DNA of 64,000 nt, taken from contig NZ_QANL01000004.1 of NCBI RefSeq assembly GCF_003067705.1, positions 310,001-374,000 of the forward strand, written 5' to 3'. The position numbers were made by a program, and so were the translations under genes. This DNA comes from Planctomonas deserti. Lineage in GTDB: Bacteria; Actinomycetota; Actinomycetes; Actinomycetales; Microbacteriaceae. Position 1 is the stretch's first letter; every line of letters starts with the position of its first letter. Shown piece by piece: positions 45,118-54,324 of this stretch. The notes beneath the pieces are model-generated. The model saw only the letters and a list, made by a program, of their open reading frames with translations. It searched no databases and was not told the origin of the DNA.

Positions 45118-48100
45118 TCAGCTCAGGCAGTTCGGGCCCAGGAGGCTCTTCAGCTCGCCGTAGAGGTCCGGGCTCAGGTTCACCGGGAACGGGATCTCGA
45201 ACATGCGCCCGTTGTCGCCCTTCACCAGCTGCAGCCGCACCTCGGTGTCGCCGGAGTGCCGGATCAGCACGTCGTTGAGCGACTGCACCGTGTCGGTCGT
45301 CGCCCGGTGCTCCGCGAGGCTGATGACGAGCGGTCCCGAGCCCTGCGCCTGACCGAGGTCGGGCGCGAAGAGGCTGAACGCGTGGATGTTCAGGCCGTCG
45401 TCGCGCACGCTCACGCGGCCCTTGATGACCACGATCGAGTCGCCGATGAGCGCGGGCGCGAACTCCTGGTACGCCTTGCCCATGAACATCGCGGTGATCT
45501 CGCCGCCGAAGTCCTCGATCTGCACCATGCCGTACTGGTTGCCCGAGTTCCGCGCCGTGCGGTGCTGGACGCTCGTGAGCAGCCCCGCGATGGTCACGGT
45601 CTCGCCGTCCTGCGGCGACTCGTTCGCGAGCAGGTCCGCGATGCTCACCGAAGCCAGCTTCGCGAGCGGCAGCTCGAGCCCGGCGAGCGGGTGGTCCGAC
45701 ACGTAGAGGCCGAGCATCTCCCGCTCGAACGCGAGCTTGTCGCGCTTCGACCACTCGGGCCGCACCGGCACCGGGTTCGCCTGCTGCGGCTCGTCCCACA
45801 GGCCGTCGAAGTCGAAGCCCACCTGGCCGGCGGCCTCTGCGCGCTTGTCGGTGACGGCCGCGTCCACGAGGGACTCGTGCACCTCGAGCAGCGCGCGCCG
45901 GGTCGAGCCGAGCGAGTCGAACGCGCCCGCCTTGATGAGGGACTCGATCGCGCGCTTGTTGGTGGCGACGAGCGACACCTTCTTCAGGTAGTCGGAGAAG
46001 CTGTCGAAGCGCCCCTTCGAGTCGCGTGCCTCGCGGATGGCGTCGACGACGTTCGTGCCGACGTTCCGCACCGCGCTCAGGCCGAAGCGGATGTCCTTGC
46101 CCACGGCCGCGAAGCCGCCGACCGACTCGTTGACGTCCGGCGGCAGCACCTTGATGCCCATGCGGCGGCACTCGTTGAGGTAGATCGCCATCTTGTCCTT
46201 GGAGTCACCGACGCTGGTGAGCAGCGCCGCCATGTACTCCGCGGGGTAGTGCGCCTTGAGATAGGCCGTCCAGTAGCTGAGCACCCCGTAGGCCGCGGAG
46301 TGCGCCTTGTTGAAGGCGTAGTCCGAGAACGGCAGCAGGATGTCCCACAGCGTCTTGACCGCGGCCATCGAGTAGCCGTTGGCCTGCATGCCGGCGGAGA
46401 AGCCCTCGAACTGCTTGTCCAGCTCGGACTTCTTCTTCTTTCCCATCGCGCGGCGCAGCAGGTCGGCCTGACCGAGCGAGTACCCGGCCAGCTTCTGCGC
46501 GATCGACATCACCTGCTCCTGGTACACGATGAGGCCGTAGGTGACGCCGAGCACATCCTTCAGGGGCTCCTCGAGCTCCGGATGGATCGGCACGATCTCC
46601 TGCACGCCGTTCTTGCGCAGCGCGTAGTTCGTGTGCGAGTTCGCGCCCATCGGGCCGGGCCGGTACAGAGCGCTGACGGCGGAGATGTCCTCGAAGTTGT
46701 CAGGCTTCATGAGGCGCAGCAGCGCGCGCATGGGTCCGCCGTCGAACTGGAAGACGCCGAGCGTGTCGCCGCGGGCGAGCAGCTCGTAGGTCTCCGTGTC
46801 CTCGAGCGCGAGCTCCTCGAGCACGGGACGCTCGCCCAGGTTCGCCTCGATGTTGTCGAGCGCGTCGTCGATGATCGTGAGGTTGCGCAGCCCCAGGAAG
46901 TCCATCTTGATGAGGCCGAGCGACTCCGCGGCGGGGTAGTCGAACTGCGTGACGATCTGGCCGTCCTGCTCCCGCTTCATGATCGGGATGATGTCGATGA
47001 GCGGCTCGCTCGACATGATGACGCCGGCCGCGTGAACGCCCCACTGACGCTTCAGGTTCTCGATGCCGCGGGCGGTCTCGAACACCTTCTGGGCGTCCGG
47101 GTCGCTCGCGAGCACCTCGCGGATGTCGGACGCCTCCTTGTAGCGGGGGTGGTCCGGGTCGAGGATGCCGGACAGCGGGATGTCCTTGCCCATGATCGCG
47201 GGCGGCATCGCCTTGGTGAGCTTCTCCCCCATCGAGAACGGGTAGCCGAGCACGCGGGACGAGTCCTTGAGCGCCTGCTTCGCCTTGATGGTGCCGTAGG
47301 TCACGATCTGCGCGACGCGCTCGTCGCCGTACTTCTCGGTGACGTACCGGATGACCTCGCCGCGCCTGCGCTCGTCGAAGTCGACGTCGAAGTCGGGCAT
47401 GGACACGCGGTCGGGGTTCAGGAAGCGCTCGAAGAACAGGCCGTGCCGGATCGGGTCGAGGTCGGTGATCCGCATGGCGTACGCGGCCATGGAGCCGGCG
47501 CCGGATCCCCGGCCGGGGCCGACTCGGATGCCGTGGCGCTTCGACCAGTTGATGAAGTCGGCGACGACGAGGAAGTAGCCGGGGAAGCCCATCTGCGAGA
47601 TCACGCCGATCTCGTAGTCGGCCCGCGCGCGCACCTCGGGGGTGACGCCACCGGGGTAGCGCTCCTTCAGGCCGGCCTCGACCTCCTTGACGAACCACGA
47701 CTGCTCCGTCTCGCCCTCCGGCACCGGGAAGCGCGGCATGTAGTTCGCGCTCTCGTTGAACTCGACGTTGCACCGCTCCGCGATGAGCAGCGTGTTGTCG
47801 CAGGCGTCCGGGTGGTCGCGGAACAGCGACCGCATCTGCTGCGCGGACTTCAGGTAGAACTCGTCCGCGTCGAACTTGAACCGGTTCGGGTCGTCGAGGG
47901 TCGTGCCGGACTGCACGCAGAGGAGCGCCGCGTGGCTGGTGGCGTCGTGGGCGTGCGTGTAGTGCAGGTCGTTGGTGGCGACGAGCGGCAGGTCGAGCTC
48001 CTTGGCGAGCCGCAGCAGGTCGCTCATGATCCGGCGCTCGATGCCGAGCCCGTGATCCATGATCTCGGCGAAGTAGTTCTCCCTGCCGAAGATGTCCCGG

Positions 48101-48633
48101 AAGTCCGATGCGGCGCGCTTCGCCTCCTCGTACTGCCCGAGGCGCAGGCGCGTCTGCACCTCGCCGCTCGGGCAGCCCGTCGTGGCGATGAGCCCGGTCG
48201 CGTACGTCGACAGCAGCTCGCGGTCCATGCGCGGCTTGAAGTAGTAGCCCTCGATCGACGCCTTCGACGACAGCCGGAAGAGGTTGTGCATGCCCTCGGT
48301 GGTCTCGGAGAGCAGCGTCATGTGCGTGTACGCACCGGAGCCGGACACGTCGTCCCCGCCGCCGTTGCCCCAGCGCACGCGGGTGCGGTCACTGCGGTGG
48401 GTGCCCGGCGTGATGTACGCCTCGGTGCCGATGATCGGCTTGATCCCCGCGCCCTTCGCGGTGCGCCAGAAGTCGAACGCGCCGAAGACGTTGCCGTGGT
48501 CGGTGACGGCGACCGCGGGCATCCCCTGCTCGACGGCCGCCTCGATGAGCGGCTTGACGCGGGCGGCACCGTCGAGCATGGAGTACTCGCTGTGCACGTG
48601 GAGATGAACGAAAGAATCGTTGCTGGTAGGCAC
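45118..48633 (-). CDS. dnaE: DNA polymerase III subunit alpha
   Basis: The 1171-residue replicative polymerase catalytic subunit (DnaE1 type). The N-terminal PHP domain covers about 8-280 (HLHVHSEYSMLDG, VTDHGNVFG). The palm has GPGRGSGAGS (372-381) and the catalytic aspartates in PDFDVDFDE (414 and 416). A helix-hairpin-helix region and an OB-fold near 1000-1090 (VTIAGLLTSVQ) follow. GTG 48633 follows GAAGGGAA. It lies downstream of rluD with 62 bases between. Its 3' flank carries palindromic repeats. Confidence 0.97.
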   Translation of the reverse strand: MPTSNDSFVHLHVHSEYSMLDGAARVKPLIEAAVEQGMPAVAVTDHGNVFGAFDFWRTAKGAGIKPIIGTEAYITPGTHRSDRTRVRWGNGGGDDVSGSGAYTHMTLLSETTEGMHNLFRLSSKASIEGYYFKPRMDRELLSTYATGLIATTGCPSGEVQTRLRLGQYEEAKRAASDFRDIFGRENYFAEIMDHGLGIERRIMSDLLRLAKELDLPLVATNDLHYTHAHDATSHAALLCVQSGTTLDDPNRFKFDADEFYLKSAQQMRSLFRDHPDACDNTLLIAERCNVEFNESANYMPRFPVPEGETEQSWFVKEVEAGLKERYPGGVTPEVRARADYEIGVISQMGFPGYFLVVADFINWSKRHGIRVGPGRGSGAGSMAAYAMRITDLDPIRHGLFFERFLNPDRVSMPDFDVDFDERRRGEVIRYVTEKYGDERVAQIVTYGTIKAKQALKDSSRVLGYPFSMGEKLTKAMPPAIMGKDIPLSGILDPDHPRYKEASDIREVLASDPDAQKVFETARGIENLKRQWGVHAAGVIMSSEPLIDIIPIMKREQDGQIVTQFDYPAAESLGLIKMDFLGLRNLTIIDDALDNIEANLGERPVLEELALEDTETYELLARGDTLGVFQFDGGPMRALLRLMKPDNFEDISAVSALYRPGPMGANSHTNYALRKNGVQEIVPIHPELEEPLKDVLGVTYGLIVYQEQVMSIAQKLAGYSLGQADLLRRAMGKKKKSELDKQFEGFSAGMQANGYSMAAVKTLWDILLPFSDYAFNKAHSAAYGVLSYWTAYLKAHYPAEYMAALLTSVGDSKDKMAIYLNECRRMGIKVLPPDVNESVGGFAAVGKDIRFGLSAVRNVGTNVVDAIREARDSKGRFDSFSDYLKKVSLVATNKRAIESLIKAGAFDSLGSTRRALLEVHESLVDAAVTDKRAEAAGQVGFDFDGLWDEPQQANPVPVRPEWSKRDKLAFEREMLGLYVSDHPLAGLELPLAKLASVSIADLLANESPQDGETVTIAGLLTSVQHRTARNSGNQYGMVQIEDFGGEITAMFMGKAYQEFAPALIGDSIVVIKGRVSVRDDGLNIHAFSLFAPDLGQAQGSGPLVISLAEHRATTDTVQSLNDVLIRHSGDTEVRLQLVKGDNGRMFEIPFPVNLSPDLYGELKSLLGPNCLS

Positions 48634-48695
48634 GGGTTCCCTTCAGGAGCCTGAGGGTGTGGGGATTGCGGGATCTAGCTTAAATGGCGCCGGGG

Positions 48696-49616
48696 TCATT
48701 CCCCGCGAAGCACGTCCAGCGCGTGCGCGAGATCGTCGGGATAGCGGCTGGTGAACTCGACCTGCTGGCCCGTCGCCGGGTGCGCGAAGCCGAGGCGCAT
48801 GGCGTGCAGCCACTGCCGGCCGAGCCCCAGGCGCGCGGACATGGTGGGGTCGGCGCCGTACATGGCGTCGCCCACGCACGGGTGGCGCTGCGCGGCCATG
48901 TGCACGCGGATCTGGTGCGTGCGCCCCGTCTCCAGGTGGATCTCGAGCAGCGACGCGCCGCGGAACGCCTCGATCGTCTCGTAGTGCGTGACCGAGGGCT
49001 TGCCGCCCGCCGTGACGGCGAACTTCCACGACGATGACGGGTGCCGTCCGATGGGCGCGTCGATCGTGCCGTTCAGGGGGTCCGGATGTCCCTGCACCAC
49101 GGCGTGGTAGATCTTGTTCACCTCGCGGTCGTGGAACTGGCGCTTCAGGTCGGTGTAGGCGTGCTCGCTCTTGGCGACGACCATGAGTCCGCTGGTGCCG
49201 GCGTCGAGCCGGTGCACGATCCCGGCCCGTTCCGCGGCGCCGGACGTGCTGACCCGGAAGCCGGCCGCCGCCAGGGCGCCGAGCACCGTCGGGCCCTCCC
49301 AGCCGACCGAGGGGTGGGCCGCGACGCCCACCGGCTTGTCCACCACGACGATGTCATCGTCGTCGTGCACGATGCCGAGGTCGGGCACCGCGACCGGCAC
49401 GACGGAGACCTCGGAGCGCGGCTGCCAGCTCACCTCGAGCCAGGCACCGGCGTTCAGCCGGTCGGACTTGTCGGCCGTCTTGCCGTCGAGCGTCACGCCG
49501 TCCGCCTCGGCGACCTCGGCGGCGAAGCTGCGCGAGAAGCCCAGCAGCTTGGCGATGCCGGCGTCGACGCGCACGCCGTCGAGCCCGTCGGGAACGGGGA
49601 GGCTACGGGATTCCAT
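48696..49616 (-). CDS. rluD: RluD-family 23S rRNA pseudouridine synthase
   Basis: Isomerises uridines to pseudouridine in the large-subunit rRNA. The 306-residue protein has an N-terminal S4 RNA-binding domain (about 15-65) and the RluA/RluD catalytic domain with the active aspartate in [26 protein letters not shown] is also diagnostic. It begins 6 bases after lspA, the usual actinobacterial order lspA-rluD-dnaE. The exact target sites (for instance 1911/1915/1917) are by analogy. Confidence 0.93.
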   Translation of the reverse strand: MESRSLPVPDGLDGVRVDAGIAKLLGFSRSFAAEVAEADGVTLDGKTADKSDRLNAGAWLEVSWQPRSEVSVVPVAVPDLGIVHDDDDIVVVDKPVGVAAHPSVGWEGPTVLGALAAAGFRVSTSGAAERAGIVHRLDAGTSGLMVVAKSEHAYTDLKRQFHDREVNKIYHAVVQGHPDPLNGTIDAPIGRHPSSSWKFAVTAGGKPSVTHYETIEAFRGASLLEIHLETGRTHQIRVHMAAQRHPCVGDAMYGADPTMSARLGLGRQWLHAMRLGFAHPATGQQVEFTSRYPDDLAHALDVLRGE

Positions 49617-49622
49617 CGTGGG

Positions 49623-50303
49623 TCAGGTCCGGTCGGGGTCGAGGTCGGAGGCGGGAGCGGGAGAAGGAGAGGTACCGGTCCCGGGCGAGGCGGATGCTTC
49701 GCCCGTCGCGCCGGCGCGACGCGTCTCGCCGGCCGCGTCGCCGTCCTCCGCGGCGATTCCCGCCGGCTGGTCGACGTGCCGCTGGCCGTCGAGGCCGACG
49801 CCGCGCAGCGTGAGGAGGAGGAACACGCCCATGCTCGAGACGATCGCGACGTCGGCGATGTTGAAGATCGCCGGCAGCAGCGGGATCTGCAGGAAGTCGA
49901 TCACGTGCCCGTTGGGGAAGCCGGGCTCGCGGAAATAGCGGTCGGTCAGGTTCCCCAGCGTGCCGCCGAGCAGCATGCCGAACAGCACGGCCCACCCCGT
50001 CGAGCGGATGCGGCGCGCGAAGATCACGATGAAGACCGTGACGGCCGTGGCGACGATCGTGAAGATCCAGGTGCTGCCGCTGGCCAGCGAGAACGCCGCG
50101 CCGGAGTTCCGCACGAACTGGAAGGTGAGGAGGTTCCCGAGCACCTCGATCGGCCGGGACTCCGGCAGGTTGGCGACGACGAGCGCCTTGGTGATCTGGT
50201 CGAGCGCGTACACGACCACCGCGACGCCGGCGAGGACCACGAGGGCCCGGATGCTCAGCGTCGCGGGGGTACGGTCGCGCGGAACCGGGCTAGTTGCCGG
50301 CAA
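49623..50303 (-). CDS. lspA: Lipoprotein signal peptidase II
   Basis: A membrane aspartyl protease that cleaves the signal peptide of lipid-modified prolipoproteins, CtaC probably among them. Four hydrophobic segments and both catalytic aspartates are present, Asp121 (GNLTDRYF) and Asp151 (FNIADVAI). The start is taken as TTG 50303, which overlaps the divIVA stop, because upstream starts would read through divIVA in another frame. This start is uncertain. About 55 extra Ala/Gly/Thr/Pro-rich residues follow the last membrane segment, beyond the usual family end. Confidence 0.9.
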   Translation of the reverse strand: MPATSPVPRDRTPATLSIRALVVLAGVAVVVYALDQITKALVVANLPESRPIEVLGNLLTFQFVRNSGAAFSLASGSTWIFTIVATAVTVFIVIFARRIRSTGWAVLFGMLLGGTLGNLTDRYFREPGFPNGHVIDFLQIPLLPAIFNIADVAIVSSMGVFLLLTLRGVGLDGQRHVDQPAGIAAEDGDAAGETRRAGATGEASASPGTGTSPSPAPASDLDPDRT

Positions 50304-51030
50304 GACCGGAGGAGCCCGGGGCTCCGACGCCGGCGTGCTCCGAGTCGCCGGAATCGGCGGCGGAGACGACGGCGGACGTGTCGAGGTCGCGCAGCTGGCC
50401 CTCGATGTAGTTCCGCAGCTGCTCGCGGTACTCGCGCTCGAAGACCCGCAGGCCGTCGATCTGGTCCTCGAGTCCCCGGCGCTCCTCCTCGAGGGCGCCG
50501 ATCTCGCTGCGCTGTTTCTCCTCGGCCTCGGCAAGCAGGCGGGTAGCCGCGGCCTGGCCCTCGGCGATGAGGGCGTCGCGCTTCTCGATGCCCTCGCGGA
50601 CGTGCTCGTCGTGGAGGCGGCGGGCCAACTGCAGCAGGCTGGCGGTGCTGGTGGTCTCGTCGTCGTATCCGGCCGAGGCGGGGGCGGCGGGGGCGGCGGC
50701 GGTCTCGACGGGAGCGACCTCGTCCGCACCGGTCGTCGCGGTGCCGGTCGTGTCGGTGCCGGTTGTCCCGGTGCCGGTCGAGGCGGTGACGGTGGACGGC
50801 TCCGCGATCACGGTCGTCGGCGCGACGCCGGCAGCGGCGGATCCCTGCTCGTCAGCCACGGGTGCGCCGGCGCCGAGGCGCGCACGCAGCTCGTCGTTCT
50901 CCTTGTGCAGGCGGCGCAGCTCCACGACCACCTCGTCGAGGAAGTCGTCGACCTCGTCCTGGTCGTAGCCCTCGCGGAACTTGGTCGGCTGGAAACGCTT
51001 GTTGACGACGTCTTCAGGGGTGAGTGCCAT
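50290..51030 (-). CDS. divIVA: DivIVA/Wag31-type polar growth protein
   Basis: A 246-residue coiled-coil protein that marks poles and septa and directs wall growth in actinobacteria. The N-terminal membrane-binding DivIVA domain is MALTPEDVVNKRFQPTKF followed by GYDQDEVDDFLDEVV. A low-complexity Ala/Thr/Gly linker (about 60-125) precedes a long coiled coil (about 130-225). ATG 51030 matches the family. It lies between yggT and lspA at the end of the division cluster. Confidence 0.95.
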   Translation of the reverse strand: MALTPEDVVNKRFQPTKFREGYDQDEVDDFLDEVVVELRRLHKENDELRARLGAGAPVADEQGSAAAGVAPTTVIAEPSTVTASTGTGTTGTDTTGTATTGADEVAPVETAAAPAAPASAGYDDETTSTASLLQLARRLHDEHVREGIEKRDALIAEGQAAATRLLAEAEEKQRSEIGALEEERRGLEDQIDGLRVFEREYREQLRNYIEGQLRDLDTSAVVSAADSGDSEHAGVGAPGSSGLAGN

Positions 51031-51175
51031 GGCCTGCCACCTTCGAAAGCTTGAAATGGAACGGATGCGGCGCGTACGCCGGAGCCGCGGAGGTCTCAGC
51101 GGAGACGCCCGCCCGTGATCCGGGACGGCACCGCGATGCGCGTCCCAGGATACAGCCGCGGTCGGGTGGCTCCCC

Positions 51176-51472
51176 TCAGCGGAGGCTTCCGGCGATGTTG
51201 TAGACGATGATCGCGCCGAGCATCACGATCATCCAGCCGAAGTCGAGCGCGACCGGCCCGAGACGCAGCGGAGGAAGGATGCGCCGGACGAATTTGATGG
51301 GCGGATCGGTGACCGTGTACGAGGCCTCGGCGAGCAGCAGCACGAGGCCCCGCGGGCGCCACTCACGCGAGAACGCCTGCACGAGGTCGAGCACGAAGCG
51401 TCCCCACATCGCGAGGATGAACAGGAACAGCGCGATCCTCAGGACGAGGCCGATGAGGGAGATGATGGTCAC
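51176..51472 (-). CDS. YggT family membrane protein
   Basis: A 98-residue YggT-family protein with two hydrophobic segments (about 3-25 and 72-95) and the motif RRILPPLRLGPVALDFGWMI. It is conserved next to sepF and divIVA in actinobacteria; the function is poorly known. GTG 51472 has no Shine-Dalgarno sequence but sits 6 bases after a CATAAT hexamer, so it may be read from a leaderless internal promoter. Confidence 0.9.
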   Translation of the reverse strand: MTIISLIGLVLRIALFLFILAMWGRFVLDLVQAFSREWRPRGLVLLLAEASYTVTDPPIKFVRRILPPLRLGPVALDFGWMIVMLGAIIVYNIAGSLR

Positions 51473-51478
51473 TGGTCA

Positions 51479-51488
51479 ATTATGGCAA
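51479..51488 (-). promoter_or_regulatory. Extended -10 promoter candidate for yggT
   Basis: On the minus strand TTGCCATAAT gives an extended -10 (TG, one base, CATAAT at 51479-51484), 6 bases before the yggT GTG. No clear -35 is seen, as is common for extended -10 promoters. It would give a leaderless yggT mRNA. Confidence 0.45.
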
Positions 51489-51505
51489 GGCGCCCCTGGG
51501 CGCCT
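51488..51505 (-). terminator. Hairpin between sepF and yggT
   Basis: AGGCGCCC (51488-51495) and GGGCGCCT (51498-51505) are perfect arms with a 2-base loop, 7 bases after the sepF stop. On the minus strand it is followed by TTGCCATAATT, a weak T-tract. It may end or attenuate transcripts from the ftsZ-sepF genes just before the yggT promoter candidate. Confidence 0.5.
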
Positions 51506-51512
51506 CCGCCAC

Positions 51513-52013
51513 TCAGGACGCGAAGAACGAGGCTTCGATGTCCGCCTCGGCCGCCGACTGGTCGCCGGAGACGACCACGTGGGCGGGCGACAGGAGGAAC
51601 ACCTTGTTCGTGACGCGCTCGATCTTGCCGTAGAGGCCCTGCGAGAGGCCGCTGGCGAAGTCGATGAGGCGGCGGGCGTCCTGCTCCGTCATCTGGGTGA
51701 GGTTGATGATCACCGGAACGCCATCGCGGAAGTGCTCGGCGATGACCTGGGCGTCCTTGTAGGCCTTGGGGTGGACGGTGAGGATCTCGTTCATGTCAGC
51801 CGGCGCCGCATTCCTGTTCGTGGTCGAGGGCTTGTGCAGGGGGGTCACGACCGACGCGCGCTTGGGCTGCGTCGGAGCGGGGTGGGGAACGGCGGCCACA
51901 GGGGCCTGCTGCGGCTGGCTCTGCGGCTGCGGCTGGTTCTGCGGGGTCTCGTACTCGAGCTCTTCATCTGCGAGACCGAGGTACACCATGGTCTTGCGGA
52001 GCGGGTTGGCCAT
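51513..52013 (-). CDS. sepF: Cell division protein SepF
   Basis: A 166-residue FtsZ membrane anchor, the actinobacterial substitute for FtsA. The N-terminus [14 protein letters not shown] is the membrane-binding amphipathic helix. A Gln/Pro-rich linker (about 22-65) follows. The SepF core covers about 75-165 ([27 protein letters not shown]). GGAGGTAAGA before ATG 52013 is a strong ribosome site. It lies 34 bases after the yggS-type gene in the ftsZ operon. Confidence 0.95.
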   Translation of the reverse strand: MANPLRKTMVYLGLADEELEYETPQNQPQPQSQPQQAPVAAVPHPAPTQPKRASVVTPLHKPSTTNRNAAPADMNEILTVHPKAYKDAQVIAEHFRDGVPVIINLTQMTEQDARRLIDFASGLSQGLYGKIERVTNKVFLLSPAHVVVSGDQSAAEADIEASFFAS

Positions 52014-52047
52014 TCTTACCTCCGGGAGTGGATCGCTGTGTCAAAGA

Positions 52048-52752
52048 TTAACGGGGGTCGGGTCGAATACCCGTGATTGCGGTGCCGATGCGTAGGTGTG
52101 TCGCCCCCTCGAGGATCGCCTCGCGGAAGTCGCCCGACATGCCCGCGGAAATCGCGGTGGCGTCGGGCGCGATCCGCTGCACGCGCTCGGAGAGCCCGCG
52201 CAGCGTGGCGAACGCCTGACGGGGTTCGCCCTCGCGCGGGGCGACGGCCATCACGCCGACCAGGCGGAGGCCCGGCGCGGCCTCGGCGCGCTCGGCGAGC
52301 GACTCGAGCGCGGCGGGCGCGACCCCGCCGCGGGCGGGATCGTCCGTGAGGTTGACCTGCAGGAAGACGTCCGTCTCCGGTCGGCCGGGTTCCGCCTCCG
52401 CGCCCGCCGGTAGGGCGAGCGCGTCGAGCAGGGACTCCCGGTCGACCGAGTGCAGGACCCGGGCGTAGCGCTGCACCTGCCGGGCCTTCTTGCCCTGCAG
52501 CTGCCCCACGAAGTGCCAGGAGAGCGAGAGGTCCGCCAGTTCGGCGGCCTTCTCACGGGCCTCCTGGTGCCTGCTCTCGCCCACGTCGCGCATCCCGAGT
52601 TCCGCGAGCTCGCGCACGAGGGAGACGGGCTGGAACTTGGTGACGACGACCGTGGTCAGCTCGGCCGGGTCGCGCCCGGCCTCGCGAGCCGCGGCCTGGA
52701 CCGCCTCGCGCACCGCCGTGACGCGGTGCGCGAGGCCGGGATCCGGACTCAC
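52048..52752 (-). CDS. YggS/PLPBP family pyridoxal-phosphate homeostasis protein
   Basis: A 234-residue single-domain TIM-barrel PLP-binding protein. The cofactor lysine is in [12 protein letters not shown], followed by [30 protein letters not shown] and the C-terminal [12 protein letters not shown] are family hallmarks. Members buffer PLP and have no proven enzyme activity. The GTG start overlaps the ftsZ stop by four bases, so the two are coupled. This position next to ftsZ is conserved in Gram-positive bacteria. Confidence 0.94.
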   Translation of the reverse strand: MSPDPGLAHRVTAVREAVQAAAREAGRDPAELTTVVVTKFQPVSLVRELAELGMRDVGESRHQEAREKAAELADLSLSWHFVGQLQGKKARQVQRYARVLHSVDRESLLDALALPAGAEAEPGRPETDVFLQVNLTDDPARGGVAPAALESLAERAEAAPGLRLVGVMAVAPREGEPRQAFATLRGLSERVQRIAPDATAISAGMSGDFREAILEGATHLRIGTAITGIRPDPR

Positions 52753-53912
52753 TTGAGGAAGTCGGGGATGTCCAGGTCGTCGTCCTTGTCCTCGAACGCC
52801 GGCGCGATGGTGGAGCGCGCGGGGATCGTGGGCGCCTCGCTGGTGGACCAGGTCGGCACGGACTCGCGGGCGCCGCTCGCCGCCACCGCGACGGGGACCG
52901 GAGCGGGCGCGGGTGCGGCGGGGGCGAAATTGGAGCGACGGCCCTCCGCGACCTTGACGCTGGGCTCGCCACCGTCGAAGCCGGCGGCGATGACCGTCAC
53001 GCGGACCTCGTCACCCAGGGTGTCGTCGATGACGGCACCGAAGATGATGTTGGCCTCGGGGTGCACGGCTTCCTGCACGAGCTTGGCCGCGTCGTTGATC
53101 TCGAAGATGCCGAGGTTCGAGCCGCCCTGGATGGACAGCAGCACGCCGTGGGCGCCCTCGATGCTCGCCTCGAGCAGGGGCGACGCGACGGCGAGCTCGG
53201 CGGCCTTGATGGACCGGTCAGCGCCGCGCGAGGACCCGATCCCCATGAGGGCCGAGCCAGCGCCCTGCATGACCGACTTCACGTCGGCGAAGTCGAGGTT
53301 GATGAGACCCGGGGTCGTGATCAGGTCCGTGATGCCCTGGACACCGGCGAGGAGCACCTGGTCCGCGGTCGCGAACGCCTCGAGCATGCTGATGCCGCGG
53401 TCGCTGATCTCGAGCAGGCGGTCGTTCGGCACGACGATGAGGGTGTCGACCTCGTTCTTGAGCGTCGCGACGCCGATGTCGGCCTGGGCCTGGCGGCGCT
53501 TGCCCTCGAAGCTGAAGGGCTTCGTGACGACACCGATGGTGAGGGCGCCGATGGACTTCGCGATGCGCGCGACGACGGGAGCGCCACCGGTTCCGGTGCC
53601 GCCGCCCTCACCGGCGGTGACGAAGACCATGTCGGCGCCGGCGAGCGCCTCCTCGATCTCCTCCGCGTGGTCCTCCGCGGCGCGACGACCCACCTCGGGG
53701 TCGGCGCCGGCTCCGAGGCCGCGGGTGATCTCGCGACCGACGTCGAGCTTGACGTCCGCGTCGCTCATCAGCAGCGCCTGGGCGTCCGTGTTGATGGCGA
53801 TGAACTCGACTCCGCGAAGACCGAGCTCGATCATGCGGTTGACGGCGTTGACGCCGCCGCCGCCGATACCGACCACCTTGATCACGGCGAGATAGTTGTT
53901 GTTACTTGACAT
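52749..53912 (-). CDS. ftsZ: Cell division protein FtsZ
   Basis: The 387-residue tubulin homologue that assembles the division ring. The GTP-binding signature GGGTGTGG lies near 103-110, with [13 protein letters not shown] at the N-terminus and the T7-loop region [11 protein letters not shown]. The C-terminal peptide DLDIPDFLK is the docking site for SepF and other partners. GGAGG lies 8 bases before ATG 53912. A 412-base gap separates it from ftsQ and contains A+T-rich sequence and a nested palindrome, so it very likely has its own promoters. Confidence 0.98.
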   Translation of the reverse strand: MSSNNNYLAVIKVVGIGGGGVNAVNRMIELGLRGVEFIAINTDAQALLMSDADVKLDVGREITRGLGAGADPEVGRRAAEDHAEEIEEALAGADMVFVTAGEGGGTGTGGAPVVARIAKSIGALTIGVVTKPFSFEGKRRQAQADIGVATLKNEVDTLIVVPNDRLLEISDRGISMLEAFATADQVLLAGVQGITDLITTPGLINLDFADVKSVMQGAGSALMGIGSSRGADRSIKAAELAVASPLLEASIEGAHGVLLSIQGGSNLGIFEINDAAKLVQEAVHPEANIIFGAVIDDTLGDEVRVTVIAAGFDGGEPSVKVAEGRRSNFAPAAPAPAPVPVAVAASGARESVPTWSTSEAPTIPARSTIAPAFEDKDDDLDIPDFLK

Positions 53913-54324
53913 GATGACCGGCCTCCGCTGGAACTCTAAACCTGTAGTTGAGGTCTAAAGTTTTACTCAGTATGCATTTCCTGACTCCGAAGGTAAGCGG
54001 CGGGACGGGACACACCGGGAAGCGCGACCGCGTGTCGCGAGAGAAAAAGGTCCCGGGCGTGTCGCGCGCCGGTGGCAGGGGTCGGCCGACGGCTGCGTGC
54101 GTCCTGGATCCCCCCCGCCTTCCGCGCCGCGTCCGGCATCCGCGCCCGTGTCACACCGGCGGTCCTGTTCCGGATTCAGGTTCAGTTGCGACACGCCGCG
54201 TTTCGAGGTGCCCGGATGCGGCGTGTCGCGTTTCCATCCTGAATCCGGAACGGTGGGCAGGAGCCGGGGGTCGGCGGAGCGGCGCGCGGCGGAGATCCGG
54301 GGAGGGTCGGGGGTGTCCGGGGGC
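53913..54324. other. ftsQ-ftsZ intergenic region
   Basis: A 412-base non-coding stretch in an otherwise compact cluster. The part nearest ftsZ (about 53935-53990) is A+T-rich and probably holds ftsZ promoters, though I could not fix a -35/-10 pair. The middle has small hairpins such as GCGAC-N5-GTCGC at 54024-54038. The part nearest ftsQ holds the 85-base nested palindrome. I see no gene in it. Confidence 0.7.
54167..54251. repeat. 85-base nested double palindrome
   Basis: Outer arms GTTCCGGATTCAGG (54167-54180) and CCTGAATCCGGAAC (54238-54251) are perfect 14-base complements. Inside them GCGACACGCCGC (54188-54199) and GCGGCGTGTCGC (54218-54229) are perfect 12-base complements. The two stems are separated by 7 and 8 bases, with an 18-base central loop. 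It begins 74 bases beyond the ftsQ stop. It could be a folded mRNA element, a terminator without a T-tract, or a miniature mobile-element remnant. Confidence 0.85.

Noticed and set aside
44809-48654. A 1281-codon plus-strand frame opposite dnaE
   Set aside because: Low-complexity Arg/Val/Leu/His sequence antisense to a complete DNA polymerase III alpha gene with all its motifs; no start signal.
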